Shown: positions 1 through 8,070, counted from the first letter of the stretch. The stretch: DNA of 38,398 bases from an uncultured Clostridium sp. (GCA_902785295.1 CACZYK010000009.1:1-38398); one strand, 5' to 3'. The notes: generated by a model not told the origin, from the letters alone. Numbers and translations are program-made.

Positions 1-23
1 AATAAATACAATGAAAATCATTA

Positions 24-52
24 TTGACAAAAAAATAATAAAAGAATATAAT
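24..52 (+). promoter_or_regulatory. Sigma-A promoter of the cad operon
   Basis: A perfect TTGACA at 24-29 is followed after 17 bases by a perfect TATAAT at 47-52. Transcription should start near 59-60, directly in front of the inverted repeat at 61-82, which fits a repressible promoter for the regulator and ATPase genes downstream. Confidence 0.85.
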
Positions 53-60
53 TAAATTAA

Positions 61-82
61 CAAATGAACAAATGCTCATATG
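61..82. promoter_or_regulatory. Candidate CadC/ArsR operator
   Basis: This is an imperfect palindrome centred between bases 71 and 72. C61-G82, A62-T81, ATGA 64-67 with TCAT 76-79, and C69-G74 pair, with mismatches only at 63/80 and 68/75. It sits at the predicted transcription start, where ArsR/SmtB-family repressors usually bind. That the neighbouring regulator binds here is inference. Confidence 0.6.
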
Positions 83-98
83 TATAGGAGGAACGAAA

Positions 99-461
99 AT
101 GAATGATGAAAATATAATAGAAAAATGTAATTGTAATGTTATTCATAGTGATGTAGTTGAAAGAGTAAAAAAAAGTCTTCCAAAAGAAGAAGTTCTTTAT
201 GATTTAGCAGAGTTTTTTAAAGTATTTGGGGATTCAACTAGAATAAAAATTATTTGTGCTCTTTTTGAATCAGAGATGTGTGTATGTGATTTATCAGCAT
301 TACTTAAAGTAAGTCAATCTGCTATTTCACATCAATTAAAAACACTAAAAGCTGCAAGGCTTGTTAAGTATAGAAGAGAAGGAAAAGTTATTTATTATTC
401 ATTAGATGATGAACATATTAAACATGTTTTTGATGAAGGATTAAAGCATGTTACAGAATAA
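99..461 (+). CDS. cadC: ArsR-family metal-sensing repressor, CadC type
   Basis: A 120-residue winged-helix repressor of the ArsR/SmtB family, expected to release its operator when Cd, Pb or Zn binds. The recognition helix region is around residues 65-85 (VSQSAISHQL). Both metal sites known from CadC are visible: thiolates C10 and C12 in the N-terminal extension plus C61 and C63 in the ECVCD-like segment (here EMCVCD), and the dimer-interface site D104, H106, H117, E120, spaced D-x-H-x10-H-x2-E exactly as in the family. The ATG at 99 is preferred over the in-frame ATG at 72 because a perfect AGGAGG lies at 86-91 and position 72 falls inside the operator. It is followed after 16 bases by the metal ATPase it presumably controls. 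The exact metal cannot be read from the sequence. Confidence 0.87.
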   Translation: MNDENIIEKCNCNVIHSDVVERVKKSLPKEEVLYDLAEFFKVFGDSTRIKIICALFESEMCVCDLSALLKVSQSAISHQLKTLKAARLVKYRREGKVIYYSLDDEHIKHVFDEGLKHVTE

Positions 462-477
462 GAAAGAAGGGGTATAG

Positions 478-2802
478 ATGAAAGAATATAAGTTATATCT
501 TAATGGACTAAATTGTGCTAATTGTGGTAATAAAATAGAGAAAAAAGTAGATTCTTTAAAAGAAGTTCAAGAAGCTGTTTTAAATTTTTCTGTAGGAACT
601 TTAACAATAGAATTAAAAAATGAAGATGATGAAGAGAAGGTTACAGAAGAAGTTAAAAAAATAGTAAAAGCATTAGAGCCAGATGTAGTTGTTGAAAAGT
701 ATACAGGACATAGAAAAAAGCATAATGAAAATCATGAACATAATCACCATGAGGCTGAAGAATGTCATTGCAAAGAATCCCACCATCATCATGGAAAAGA
801 GTGTCATTGTGGAGAAGATAATCATCATGAACACCATCATGGAGAAGGGTGTCATTGTAAAGAACATCAACATGATAATATGGAAAAATGTAATTGCAAA
901 AAGGAACACCATCATAATCATGCAAATAGTAGTCATAGTCATGACCATATGAAAAGTGATAAGGAAAATAATTTATTAGAAAAAGTTCCCTTTATTGTTG
1001 GATTAATAATATATGTGGTTGCTATAGCAATGGGAAGTAGTGATATTTATGGAATTATATTATTTGGAGTAGCTTATATTCTAATTGGTGTAGAGGTAGT
1101 TTTAAGTGCAATTAAAAATATAGTTCATGGAGAACTTTTTGATGAAAATTTTCTTATGACATTAGCAACTATAGGAGCTTTTGCCATAGGAGAATACAAA
1201 GAAGCAGTAGCAGTAATGGTATTTTATAAGATAGGTGAAATATTTCAAGATTATGCAGTTAATAAATCAAGAAAGTCAATATCATCTCTTATGAATATAA
1301 GGGCAGATTATGCTAATAAATTAGTTGACAATAAGGAAGAAAAAGTATCTCCAGAGGATGTTAATATAAATGATATTATTTTAATTAAACCTGGTGAAAG
1401 AGTTCCTTTAGATGGAGTTGTTTTAGAAGGAGAAAGTTCATTAGATACTTCAGCTTTAACAGGTGAATCAGTACCAAGGGATATTCATAAAGATGAAGAA
1501 ATATTATCAGGTGCAATAAATCTTAATGGAGTATTAAAGGTAAAAGTAACAAAAGAATATGGTGAATCTACAGTTTCAAGAATATTAGACCTTGTAGAGA
1601 ATGCAGGAAGTAAAAAAGCACCAACAGAGAAGTTTATAACAAAGTTTTCAAAGTATTATACACCAATTGTTGTAATTTTAGCTTTAATGTTGGCTATAAT
1701 ACCACCACTTGTTATTAGTGATGCAAATTTTTCAGATTGGCTTTATAGAGCATTAATATTTTTAGTTGTTTCTTGTCCTTGTGCATTAGTAATATCAGTT
1801 CCTTTAGGATTATTTGCAGGAATAGGTGCAGCATCTTCAAAAGGAATACTTGTAAAGGGTGGAAATTATCTAGAAGCAATAAAAGATACAGAAATAGTAG
1901 TGTTTGATAAAACAGGAACACTAACAAAGGGAGTATTTAATGTTGTAAAAATTAATGCAATAGGAATAAGCAAAGAGGAATTATTAGAAGTTGCAGCACT
2001 TGGAGAAAGCTTTTCAAATCATCCAATAGGACAGTCAATAGTAAAAGCATACTCTAAATCAATAGATAAAAATTTAATAAAAGATTATGAAGAGATATCT
2101 GGAAATGGAATTAAGGCAACAATTAAAGGGGAAAAAGTTTTACTAGGAAATTATAAGTTAATGAAACAATATGGTATAAGTTGTATTGTGAAAGATGAAG
2201 CTGGAACTATTGTAAATGTTGCTATAGATGGAAAATATAAAGGATATATATTAATTGCAGATGAAATAAAAGAAACTTCAAAGAATGCTATAAAACAATT
2301 AAAAAAATTAGGAATTAAGAAAACTGTAATGTTAACAGGAGATAATAAAAAAGTAGCAGATTCTGTGGGAGCAAGTGTTGGTGTGGATAATGTTTATTCA
2401 GAATTATTACCAGCAGGAAAAGTTGAGAAATTAGAGGAACTTTTAAAAGAAAAATCCCCTAAAGGAAAATTAGTCTTTGTGGGAGATGGAATAAATGATG
2501 CACCAGTTTTAGCAAGAGCAGATATTGGAGTTGCTATGGGAGGAATTGGTTCAGATGCTGCTATTGAAGTATCAGATATAGTTCTTATGAAAGATGATGT
2601 GTCTTCATTGTCAGATGCAATAAATATAGCAAAAAAGACTAATAAAATACTTTGGCAAAATATAATATTCTCATTAATTATAAAAGTAGGTGTTTTAGTC
2701 TTAGGAGCTTTAGGAATGGCTAATATATGGGAAGGCGTTTTTGCAGATGTAGGAGTAACATTACTTGCAGTATTAAATTCAATGAGAGCACTTAAAGCTT
2801 AA
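478..2802 (+). CDS. cadA: P1B-type Cd/Zn/Pb-exporting ATPase with His/Cys-rich N-terminal region
   Basis: A 774-residue membrane ATPase that pumps soft divalent metals out of the cell. In order it shows a heavy-metal-associated domain with metal site GLNCANC (C13, C16), a His-rich stretch at 78-157, membrane helices from about 168, the TGES actuator loop, the CPC transport motif (433-435), the phosphorylated D477 in DKTGTLT, the SNHP nucleotide-site motif and GDGINDAP at 669-676. The last helix carries ADVGVTLLAVLN; an Asp there is typical of Zn/Cd/Pb rather than Cu pumps. The His-rich stretch is unusual: 27 His in 80 residues and four Cys-x-Cys motifs at 96/98, 109/111, 125/127 and 138/140. 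Ribosome site AGAAGGGG lies at 465-472. It is co-transcribed with the CadC-like repressor and ends at a strong terminator. Confidence 0.93.
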   Translation: MKEYKLYLNGLNCANCGNKIEKKVDSLKEVQEAVLNFSVGTLTIELKNEDDEEKVTEEVKKIVKALEPDVVVEKYTGHRKKHNENHEHNHHEAEECHCKESHHHHGKECHCGEDNHHEHHHGEGCHCKEHQHDNMEKCNCKKEHHHNHANSSHSHDHMKSDKENNLLEKVPFIVGLIIYVVAIAMGSSDIYGIILFGVAYILIGVEVVLSAIKNIVHGELFDENFLMTLATIGAFAIGEYKEAVAVMVFYKIGEIFQDYAVNKSRKSISSLMNIRADYANKLVDNKEEKVSPEDVNINDIILIKPGERVPLDGVVLEGESSLDTSALTGESVPRDIHKDEEILSGAINLNGVLKVKVTKEYGESTVSRILDLVENAGSKKAPTEKFITKFSKYYTPIVVILALMLAIIPPLVISDANFSDWLYRALIFLVVSCPCALVISVPLGLFAGIGAASSKGILVKGGNYLEAIKDTEIVVFDKTGTLTKGVFNVVKINAIGISKEELLEVAALGESFSNHPIGQSIVKAYSKSIDKNLIKDYEEISGNGIKATIKGEKVLLGNYKLMKQYGISCIVKDEAGTIVNVAIDGKYKGYILIADEIKETSKNAIKQLKKLGIKKTVMLTGDNKKVADSVGASVGVDNVYSELLPAGKVEKLEELLKEKSPKGKLVFVGDGINDAPVLARADIGVAMGGIGSDAAIEVSDIVLMKDDVSSLSDAINIAKKTNKILWQNIIFSLIIKVGVLVLGALGMANIWEGVFADVGVTLLAVLNSMRALKA

Positions 2803-2815
2803 AATAATATAAAAA

Positions 2816-2862
2816 AGAATTGTCTTATATAAAATAGTTTAAGATAAGACAATTCTTTTTTT
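2816..2862. terminator. Bidirectional intrinsic terminator between convergent genes
   Basis: A perfect 13-bp stem pairs 2816-2828 with 2844-2856 and is followed by a run of T. The opposite side begins with a run of A (2811-2816), so it can also stop transcription of the minus-strand gene at 2894-3094. It lies 14 bases after the ATPase stop. Confidence 0.88.
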
Positions 2863-2893
2863 GCTCTAACAAAAATCATTCTTTTTATTGTAC

Positions 2894-3094
2894 TTATGAG
2901 TTAGGAATTTCTTCTAATGAAGAGATGCAAGTTGGTCTTATAAGGACATTAGTTTTTGGAATTCTAATTATTTCATCTCTTAAAACCTTTACTATTTCTC
3001 CATTAGATAATTTTTCATCAGTAAAAAGAACAGAATTTAAATCCGCATCGTGGATTTGGTATTCCTTACCACTATTCATTATAATCTTAATCAT
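2894..3094 (-). CDS. Small conserved-looking protein of unknown function
   Basis: A 66-residue protein read on the minus strand, starting MIKIIMNSGKEYQI. I chose this start rather than the upstream in-frame ATG at 3112 because AAGGGGGAT (minus strand, 3109-3101) sits at ideal spacing before 3094. It looks like a short beta-rich protein with alternating hydrophobic residues (IKIIM, IVKVL, IIRIP, VLIRP). No signal peptide, membrane helix or known motif is seen. It converges with the metal ATPase onto the shared terminator at 2816-2862. The plus-strand reading frame at the same place has no comparable ribosome site and I treat it as a shadow. Function unknown. Confidence 0.68.
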   Translation of the reverse strand: MIKIIMNSGKEYQIHDADLNSVLFTDEKLSNGEIVKVLRDEIIRIPKTNVLIRPTCISSLEEIPNS

Positions 3095-3122
3095 ATATAA
3101 ATCCCCCTTCATTAAAAAATAT

Positions 3123-3138
3123 TAATGTATACATTATA
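3123..3138 (-). promoter_or_regulatory. Candidate -10 region and palindromic operator of the small minus-strand gene
   Basis: On the minus strand TATAAT lies at 3138-3133, about 38 bases before the chosen ATG. The best -35 at 17 bases is only TGGAAA (3161-3156). A perfect 14-bp palindrome, TAATGTATACATTA, occupies 3123-3136 and overlaps the -10, so a dimeric repressor site is possible. Promoter assignment is tentative. Confidence 0.4.
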
Positions 3139-3179
3139 TACCCTAAGATACTATTTTTCCATATATTTTTGTTTTATAA

Positions 3180-3252
3180 AAAGTTTTAATTATTATTTTG
3201 CTTTTTCCGCCCTGCTAGCTCCAAGTCAACGCAAAATAATAATTAAAACTTT
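3180..3252. repeat. Perfect 22-bp inverted repeat with 29-base G+C-rich loop
   Basis: Bases 3180-3201 and 3231-3252 are exact reverse complements. The loop (3202-3230) is far richer in G+C than its surroundings and contains GCTAGC. The plus-strand 3' side lacks a T-run. The minus-strand side continues as CTTTTT, but no minus-strand gene ends here. It lies between the promoter region of the small minus-strand gene and rex. It may be a dispersed intergenic repeat or an RNA hairpin; no second copy is seen in this window. Confidence 0.75.
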
Positions 3253-3340
3253 CTAACAAAATGAAAGGTTATCAATAAAATTTCATATAAAATATAAGAT
3301 AAATTTATATAATTAAGAATAGATTATAATTAAACTTTTG

Positions 3341-3349
3341 TGGTAAAAT
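3341..3349 (+). promoter_or_regulatory. Extended -10 element ahead of rex
   Basis: TGG followed by TAAAAT (3344-3349) matches an extended -10. No good -35 is visible at the expected distance. The Rex ATG is 38 bases further on, giving a short leader with AAAGGGAG as ribosome site. No Rex-type palindrome was seen here, so autoregulation is not supported. Confidence 0.5.
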
Positions 3350-3387
3350 AATAAAATAGATTTTTATTAAAGAAAGGGAGATACAGT

Positions 3388-4020
3388 ATGGAAAAGAAAA
3401 AAAATATTTCTATGGCTGTTATAAAAAGATTACCTAAATATCATAGATATCTTAAAGAATTAATGAAAAATGATGTGGATAGAATATCTTCTAAAGAATT
3501 AGGAGAAAAAATAGGATTTACTGCATCACAAATTAGGCAAGATTTAAACTGCTTTGGAGATTTTGGACAACAAGGCTATGGATATAATGTAAGGGAGCTG
3601 TATAATCAAATAGTATCTATACTAGGTCTTGACCAAAATTATAAAACTATAATGGTTGGAGCAGGAAACATTGGGCAAGCCATTGCCAATTATGCAACAT
3701 TTGAAAGGCTTGGAATAGAGCTTATAGCAATATTTGATGTAAATCCTAAGATTATAGGAACAAAGATTAGGAAAATTGAAGTTAATGCAGAAAGTGATTT
3801 GAAAGAATATTTAAAAAATAATGATATAGCTATTGGAATTATTTGTGTTCCCAAAATGAATGCTCAAAGAGTATGTGATGAACTTGTATCAGGTGGAATT
3901 AAAGGTATATGGAATTTTGCTCCTGTTGATTTAATTGTTCCTGATGATGTAAAGGTGGAAAATGTACATTTAAGTGAAAGTTTATCAACACTTATTTATT
4001 TGTTACACACAAGAGAGTAA
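3388..4020 (+). CDS. rex: Redox-sensing transcriptional repressor Rex
   Basis: A 210-residue cytoplasmic repressor, the usual length for Rex. Residues 1-80 form a winged helix (SSKELGEKIGFTASQIRQDL). A Rossmann domain follows, with the NAD(H)-binding loop GAGNIGQAIANY beginning at G91, and a C-terminal swapped helix ends in LSTLIYLLHTRE. In this family NADH binding releases the protein from TTGTTAA-n4-TTAACAA-like sites. Such a site lies 96 bases downstream, on the promoter of the butyryl-CoA operon, so the likely job here is to let NADH-consuming butyrate genes be expressed when NADH is high. The start is supported by AAAGGGAG about 10 bases upstream. Confidence 0.95.
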   Translation: MEKKKNISMAVIKRLPKYHRYLKELMKNDVDRISSKELGEKIGFTASQIRQDLNCFGDFGQQGYGYNVRELYNQIVSILGLDQNYKTIMVGAGNIGQAIANYATFERLGIELIAIFDVNPKIIGTKIRKIEVNAESDLKEYLKNNDIAIGIICVPKMNAQRVCDELVSGGIKGIWNFAPVDLIVPDDVKVENVHLSESLSTLIYLLHTRE

Positions 4021-4079
4021 TTTTAATAAATCATGCTTTATATATTGCAAAAACTAAGATAAAGCATTATAATGATACA

Positions 4080-4108
4080 TGAAGCTAAAAGGCTTCAATT
4101 ATTTTTTT
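4080..4108 (+). terminator. Terminator after rex
   Basis: A 6-bp stem (TGAAGC 4080-4085 with GCTTCA 4092-4097) precedes a T-rich run at 4102-4108. The stem is short, but a longer nested stem (4051-4058 with 4110-4117) and a separate 9-bp hairpin (4033-4041 with 4059-4067) surround it, so the fold may be more complex. Confidence 0.6.
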
Positions 4109-4115
4109 GCTTAGT

Positions 4116-4133
4116 TTGTTATAATATTAACAA
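4116..4133 (+). promoter_or_regulatory. Rex operator overlapping an extended -10 promoter
   Basis: TTGTTATAATATTAACAA differs from the Rex consensus TTGTTAA-n4-TTAACAA at one position. It contains TGT plus TATAAT (4117-4125), an extended -10, so bound Rex would cover the promoter core directly. Transcription would start near 4132, leaving a leader of about 130 bases before crt. Confidence 0.83.
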
Positions 4134-4265
4134 AATTAAGAATATATAAAAAATAAGTTAAAAAAACAAGAAAATAATTTACAATAATCTATATATTCAT
4201 TACTTTTGAATTTTAATAGATTTTTGCATAAAAAATAAGTATAAAAATTAGGAGGACAAAGGAAC

Positions 4266-5051
4266 ATGGAATTAAAGAACGTACTTCTTGAAAAAGAAGG
4301 TCACTTAGCTATTGTTACAATCAATAGACCAAAGGCTTTAAACGCTTTAAATTCAGAAACTTTAAAAGACCTTGACACAGTTATTGAAGACTTAGAAAAT
4401 GACAACAACATTTATGCAGTTATCTTAACAGGAGCAGGTGAAAAATCATTTGTTGCTGGAGCTGATATAGCAGAAATGAAGGACTTAAATCAAGAAGAAG
4501 GACAAGCTTTTGGTGCTCTTGGAAACAAGGTATTTAGAAGACTTGAAGACTTAAACAAGCCAGTTATAGCTGCTATACAAGGATTTGCACTTGGTGGTGG
4601 ATGTGAAATCTCTATGGCATGTGACATAAGAATAGCATCTGAAAAAGCTGTATTTGGTCAACCAGAAGTTGGTCTAGGAATTACACCAGGATTTGGTGGA
4701 ACTCAAAGATTAGCTAGAATAGTTGGTTTAGGTAAGGCTAAAGAAATAATATATACTGCTCAAAACATAAAAGCTGATGAAGCATATAGAATAGGATTAG
4801 TTAACAAGGTAGTACCTTTAGAATCTTTAATGGATGAAGCTAAAGCTATGGCTAATAAGATTATGGCTAATGCTCCAATTGCAGTAAGACTATGTAAAGA
4901 TGCAATTAATAGAGGTATGCAAGTTGATATAGATAAAGCAGTTGCTATAGAAGCAGAAGACTTCGGTAAGTGCTTTGCAAGTGCTGACCAAAAAGAAGGA
5001 ATGTCTGCTTTCTTAGAAAGAAGAAAAGAAAAGAACTTCCAAAACAAATAA
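4266..5051 (+). CDS. crt: Crotonase (3-hydroxybutyryl-CoA dehydratase)
   Basis: Converts (S)-3-hydroxybutyryl-CoA to crotonyl-CoA in the butyrate pathway. The 261 residues show a complete enoyl-CoA hydratase fold: the oxyanion-hole segment AGADIAEM (65-71), ALGGGCE with catalytic E114, and GQPEVGLG with the second catalytic E134. GGAGG at 4251-4255 lies 10 bases before the ATG. It is first in a Rex-controlled operon, with bcd following after 38 bases. Confidence 0.95.
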   Translation: MELKNVLLEKEGHLAIVTINRPKALNALNSETLKDLDTVIEDLENDNNIYAVILTGAGEKSFVAGADIAEMKDLNQEEGQAFGALGNKVFRRLEDLNKPVIAAIQGFALGGGCEISMACDIRIASEKAVFGQPEVGLGITPGFGGTQRLARIVGLGKAKEIIYTAQNIKADEAYRIGLVNKVVPLESLMDEAKAMANKIMANAPIAVRLCKDAINRGMQVDIDKAVAIEAEDFGKCFASADQKEGMSAFLERRKEKNFQNK

Positions 5052-5089
5052 TTGTTTTTAGATGATATATTTTAAGGAGGGTTAATTAA

Positions 5090-6235
5090 ATGAATTTTGA
5101 ATTAACTAGAGAACAAGAATTAGTACAACAAATGGTTAGAGAATTCGCAGTTAATGAAGTAAAGCCAATAGCTGCAGAAATCGATGAAACTGAAGAATTT
5201 CCAATGGAAAACGTGAAAAAAATGGCTAAGCTTGGAATGATGGGTATTCCATTTTCTAAGGAAGTAGGAGGAGCAGGCGGTGATGTTTTATCTTACATAA
5301 TCGCTGTTGAAGAATTATCAAAGGTATGTGCTACTACAGGAGTTATACTTTCTGCTCACACTTCACTTTGTGCTTCAGTAATAAATGAAAATGGTACTCC
5401 AGAACAAAAGGCTAAGTATTTACCAGACTTATGTTCAGGTAAGAAGATAGGTGCTTTTGGTTTAACTGAACCAGGTGCTGGTACTGATGCTGCTGGACAA
5501 CAAACAACTGCAGTATTAAGCGAAGATGGAAGCCATTATGTATTAAATGGTTCAAAGATATTCATAACAAATGGTGGAGTTGCTGAAACTTTCATAATAT
5601 TTGCTATGACAGATAAGAGCCAAGGAACAAGAGGAATATCTGCATTTATCGTAGAAAAAGATTTCCCAGGATTCTCAATAGGAAACTTAGAAAACAAGAT
5701 GGGTATAAGAGCATCTTCTACTACTGAATTAATAATGGAAGATTGTATAGTACCTGCTGAAAACTTAATTGGAAAACCAGGTAAGGGATTTGGTATAGCA
5801 ATGAAGACTCTTGATGGAGGAAGAATTGGTATAGCAGCTCAAGCTTTAGGTATTGCAGAAGGTGCATTTGAAGAATGTGTTGCATACATGAAGGAAAGAA
5901 AACAATTTAAGAGACCACTTGCAGCATTCCAAGGATTACAATGGTACATTGCTGAAATGGATGTTAAGATTCAAGCAGCTAAGCATTTAGTATACAAAGC
6001 AGCTATGAATAAGCAACTTGGAAAACCTTACACTATAGATGCTGCTAGAGCAAAATTATTTGCAGCAGAAACTGCTATGGAAGTAACAACTAAGGCAGTT
6101 CAAATCTTTGGTGGATATGGATACACTAAGGAATATCCAATGGAAAGAATGATGAGAGATGCTAAGATAACAGAAATTTATGAAGGTACTTCAGAAGTTC
6201 AAAAGATGGTTATCTCAGGAAACATTTTAAAATAG
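5090..6235 (+). CDS. bcd: Butyryl-CoA dehydrogenase
   Basis: An FAD-dependent acyl-CoA dehydrogenase that reduces crotonyl-CoA to butyryl-CoA. With EtfAB it can couple this to ferredoxin reduction by flavin-based electron bifurcation, as established for clostridia. The 381 residues have all three acyl-CoA dehydrogenase regions: an N-terminal helical part, the middle signature GAFGLTEPGAGTD with FITNGG, and the C-terminal domain with GGYGYTKEYP and catalytic E365 in YEGT. Ribosome site AAGGAGG is followed by the ATG. etfB begins 13 bases after the stop, consistent with tight co-expression with its electron carrier. Confidence 0.95.
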   Translation: MNFELTREQELVQQMVREFAVNEVKPIAAEIDETEEFPMENVKKMAKLGMMGIPFSKEVGGAGGDVLSYIIAVEELSKVCATTGVILSAHTSLCASVINENGTPEQKAKYLPDLCSGKKIGAFGLTEPGAGTDAAGQQTTAVLSEDGSHYVLNGSKIFITNGGVAETFIIFAMTDKSQGTRGISAFIVEKDFPGFSIGNLENKMGIRASSTTELIMEDCIVPAENLIGKPGKGFGIAMKTLDGGRIGIAAQALGIAEGAFEECVAYMKERKQFKRPLAAFQGLQWYIAEMDVKIQAAKHLVYKAAMNKQLGKPYTIDAARAKLFAAETAMEVTTKAVQIFGGYGYTKEYPMERMMRDAKITEIYEGTSEVQKMVISGNILK

Positions 6236-6248
6236 GAGGCACTAAATA

Positions 6249-7028
6249 ATGAATATAGTAGTTTGTTTAAAGCAAGTTCCAGATACTACAGCTGTTAAAA
6301 TAGATCCAAAGACTGGAACATTAATAAGAGATGGAGTTCCAGCTATAATAAACCCAGAAGATAAACATGCTTTAGAGGGAGCACTTCAATTAAGAGAAAA
6401 AGTTGGAGGAAAGGTTACAGTAGTAAGCATGGGTATCCCAACTGCAAAGGCAGCTTTAAGAGAAGCTTTATGTATGGGTGCAGATGAAGCTGTACTTTTA
6501 ACTGATAGAGTACTTGGAGGAGCTGATACTTTAGCTACTTCAAAGGCATTAGCAGGTCTTATAAAGAAATTTGATTATGATTTAATATTTGCAGGAAGAC
6601 AAGCTATCGATGGAGATACTGCACAAGTTGGACCAGAAATAGCTGAACATTTAGGAATTCCTCAAGTAACTTATGTTCAAAATGTTGAAGTTGATGGAGA
6701 TAAGTTAACTGTAAAGAGAGCTTTAGAAGATGGATATCAAGTAGTTGAAGTTAAGACACCATGTCTATTAACTGCAATTGAAGAATTAAATGAACCAAGA
6801 TACATGAACGTTGCTAACATATTTGCAACTAATGATGATCAAATAAAGATTATGACTGCAGCTGATATAGATGTAGACCCAAGTGAATTAGGATTAAAGG
6901 GTTCACCAACAAAGGTTAAGAAATCAATGACTAAAGAAGTTAAGGGTGCTGGAGAATTAGTTAAGGAAGATGCTAAAGCATCAGCAGCTTACGTTTTAGG
7001 AAAATTAAAGGAAAAACACTACATCTAA
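6249..7028 (+). CDS. etfB: Electron transfer flavoprotein beta subunit
   Basis: A 259-residue ETF beta subunit beginning MNIVVCLKQVPDT, the typical N-terminus. The family signature region around LEDGYQVVEVKTPCLLTA is present. It forms the EtfAB heterodimer that partners butyryl-CoA dehydrogenase. In bifurcating clostridial complexes this subunit holds the flavin that takes electrons from NADH. AGGAGG precedes the ATG and etfA follows with a 22-base gap. Confidence 0.95.
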   Translation: MNIVVCLKQVPDTTAVKIDPKTGTLIRDGVPAIINPEDKHALEGALQLREKVGGKVTVVSMGIPTAKAALREALCMGADEAVLLTDRVLGGADTLATSKALAGLIKKFDYDLIFAGRQAIDGDTAQVGPEIAEHLGIPQVTYVQNVEVDGDKLTVKRALEDGYQVVEVKTPCLLTAIEELNEPRYMNVANIFATNDDQIKIMTAADIDVDPSELGLKGSPTKVKKSMTKEVKGAGELVKEDAKASAAYVLGKLKEKHYI

Positions 7029-7050
7029 TATAATAGGAGGTTAATTGAAT

Positions 7051-8058
7051 ATGAACATAGCAGATTACAAGGGCGTTTGGGTCTTTGCTGAACAAAGAGA
7101 AGGCGAATTACAAAAAGTATCTCTAGAATTACTTGGAGAAGGTAGAAGAGTTGCTGATAAATTAGGAGTAAAGCTTACAGCTTTATTATTAGGAAACAAT
7201 GTTTCTAACTTAGCAGAAAAGTTAGCTGCACATGGTGCTGATGAAGTATTAGTTGCAGAAGACAAGAACTTAGAACATTACACAACTGATGCTTACACAA
7301 AGGTTATTTGTGATTTAGCAACAGAAAGAAAGCCAGGAATATTATTTGTAGGAGCTACTTTCATAGGAAGAGATTTAGGTCCTAGAATAGCAGCTAGATT
7401 ATCTACAGGATTAACTGCTGACTGTACTTCAATTGATGTTGAAGTTGAAAATGGAGACCTTTTAGCTACAAGACCAGCATTTGGTGGTAACTTAATGGCT
7501 ACAATAGCATGTCCAGAACACAGACCTCAAATGGCTACAGTAAGACCTGGAGTATTTGAAGCTGTAACTACAGATGCTAGCAACTGTAAGATAGAAAAAG
7601 TTAATGTTAATTTAGCAGATAGCGATGTTAGAACAAAGGTTATAGAAACTGTTAAGACTGCTAAGGATATAATTGATATATCAGAAGCTAAGATAATAGT
7701 AGCTGGTGGTAGAGGAGTAGGTTCTAAGGAAAACTTTGCAATGCTTCAAGAATTAGCTGACGTTTTAGGTGGAGTTGTTGCTGGTTCTAGAGCAGCAGTT
7801 GAAAAGGGATGGATAGAAAATGCTTACCAAGTAGGTCAAACTGGTAAGACTGTTAAGCCAACTATATATATAGCATGTGGTATTTCAGGAGCTATCCAAC
7901 ACGTAGCTGGTATGCAAGATTCAGAAGTTATAATAGCTATAAACAAGGACGAAACTGCTCCAATAATGAGCGTTGCTGATTATGGAATAGTTGGAGATGT
8001 TAAGAAGGTATTACCTGAATTAATAGCTCAAGCTAAGGCTATAAAAGAAGCTGAATAA
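7051..8058 (+). CDS. etfA: Electron transfer flavoprotein alpha subunit
   Basis: A 335-residue ETF alpha subunit. The C-terminal FAD-binding domain is clear: GGRGVGSKENF, then GWIENAYQVGQTGKTVKP, GISGAIQH and INKDETAPI. The ATG at 7051 is preferred to the in-frame TTG at 7045 because AGGAGG at 7035-7040 gives 10 bases to the ATG but only 4 to the TTG. It completes the EtfAB partner of butyryl-CoA dehydrogenase. A long hairpin separates it from hbd. Confidence 0.95.
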   Translation: MNIADYKGVWVFAEQREGELQKVSLELLGEGRRVADKLGVKLTALLLGNNVSNLAEKLAAHGADEVLVAEDKNLEHYTTDAYTKVICDLATERKPGILFVGATFIGRDLGPRIAARLSTGLTADCTSIDVEVENGDLLATRPAFGGNLMATIACPEHRPQMATVRPGVFEAVTTDASNCKIEKVNVNLADSDVRTKVIETVKTAKDIIDISEAKIIVAGGRGVGSKENFAMLQELADVLGGVVAGSRAAVEKGWIENAYQVGQTGKTVKPTIYIACGISGAIQHVAGMQDSEVIIAINKDETAPIMSVADYGIVGDVKKVLPELIAQAKAIKEAE

Positions 8059-8070
8059 TATAAAAAAACT

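Noticed and set aside
653-952. Three overlapping open frames opposite or beside the His-rich part of cadA
   Set aside because: They are shadows of the repetitive CAT/CAC codons, with no ribosome sites and no protein-like composition.
2925-3125. 66-residue plus-strand frame over the small minus-strand gene
   Set aside because: No ribosome site, and it would run into the hairpin region. The minus-strand frame has AAGGGGGAT at good spacing and a terminator.
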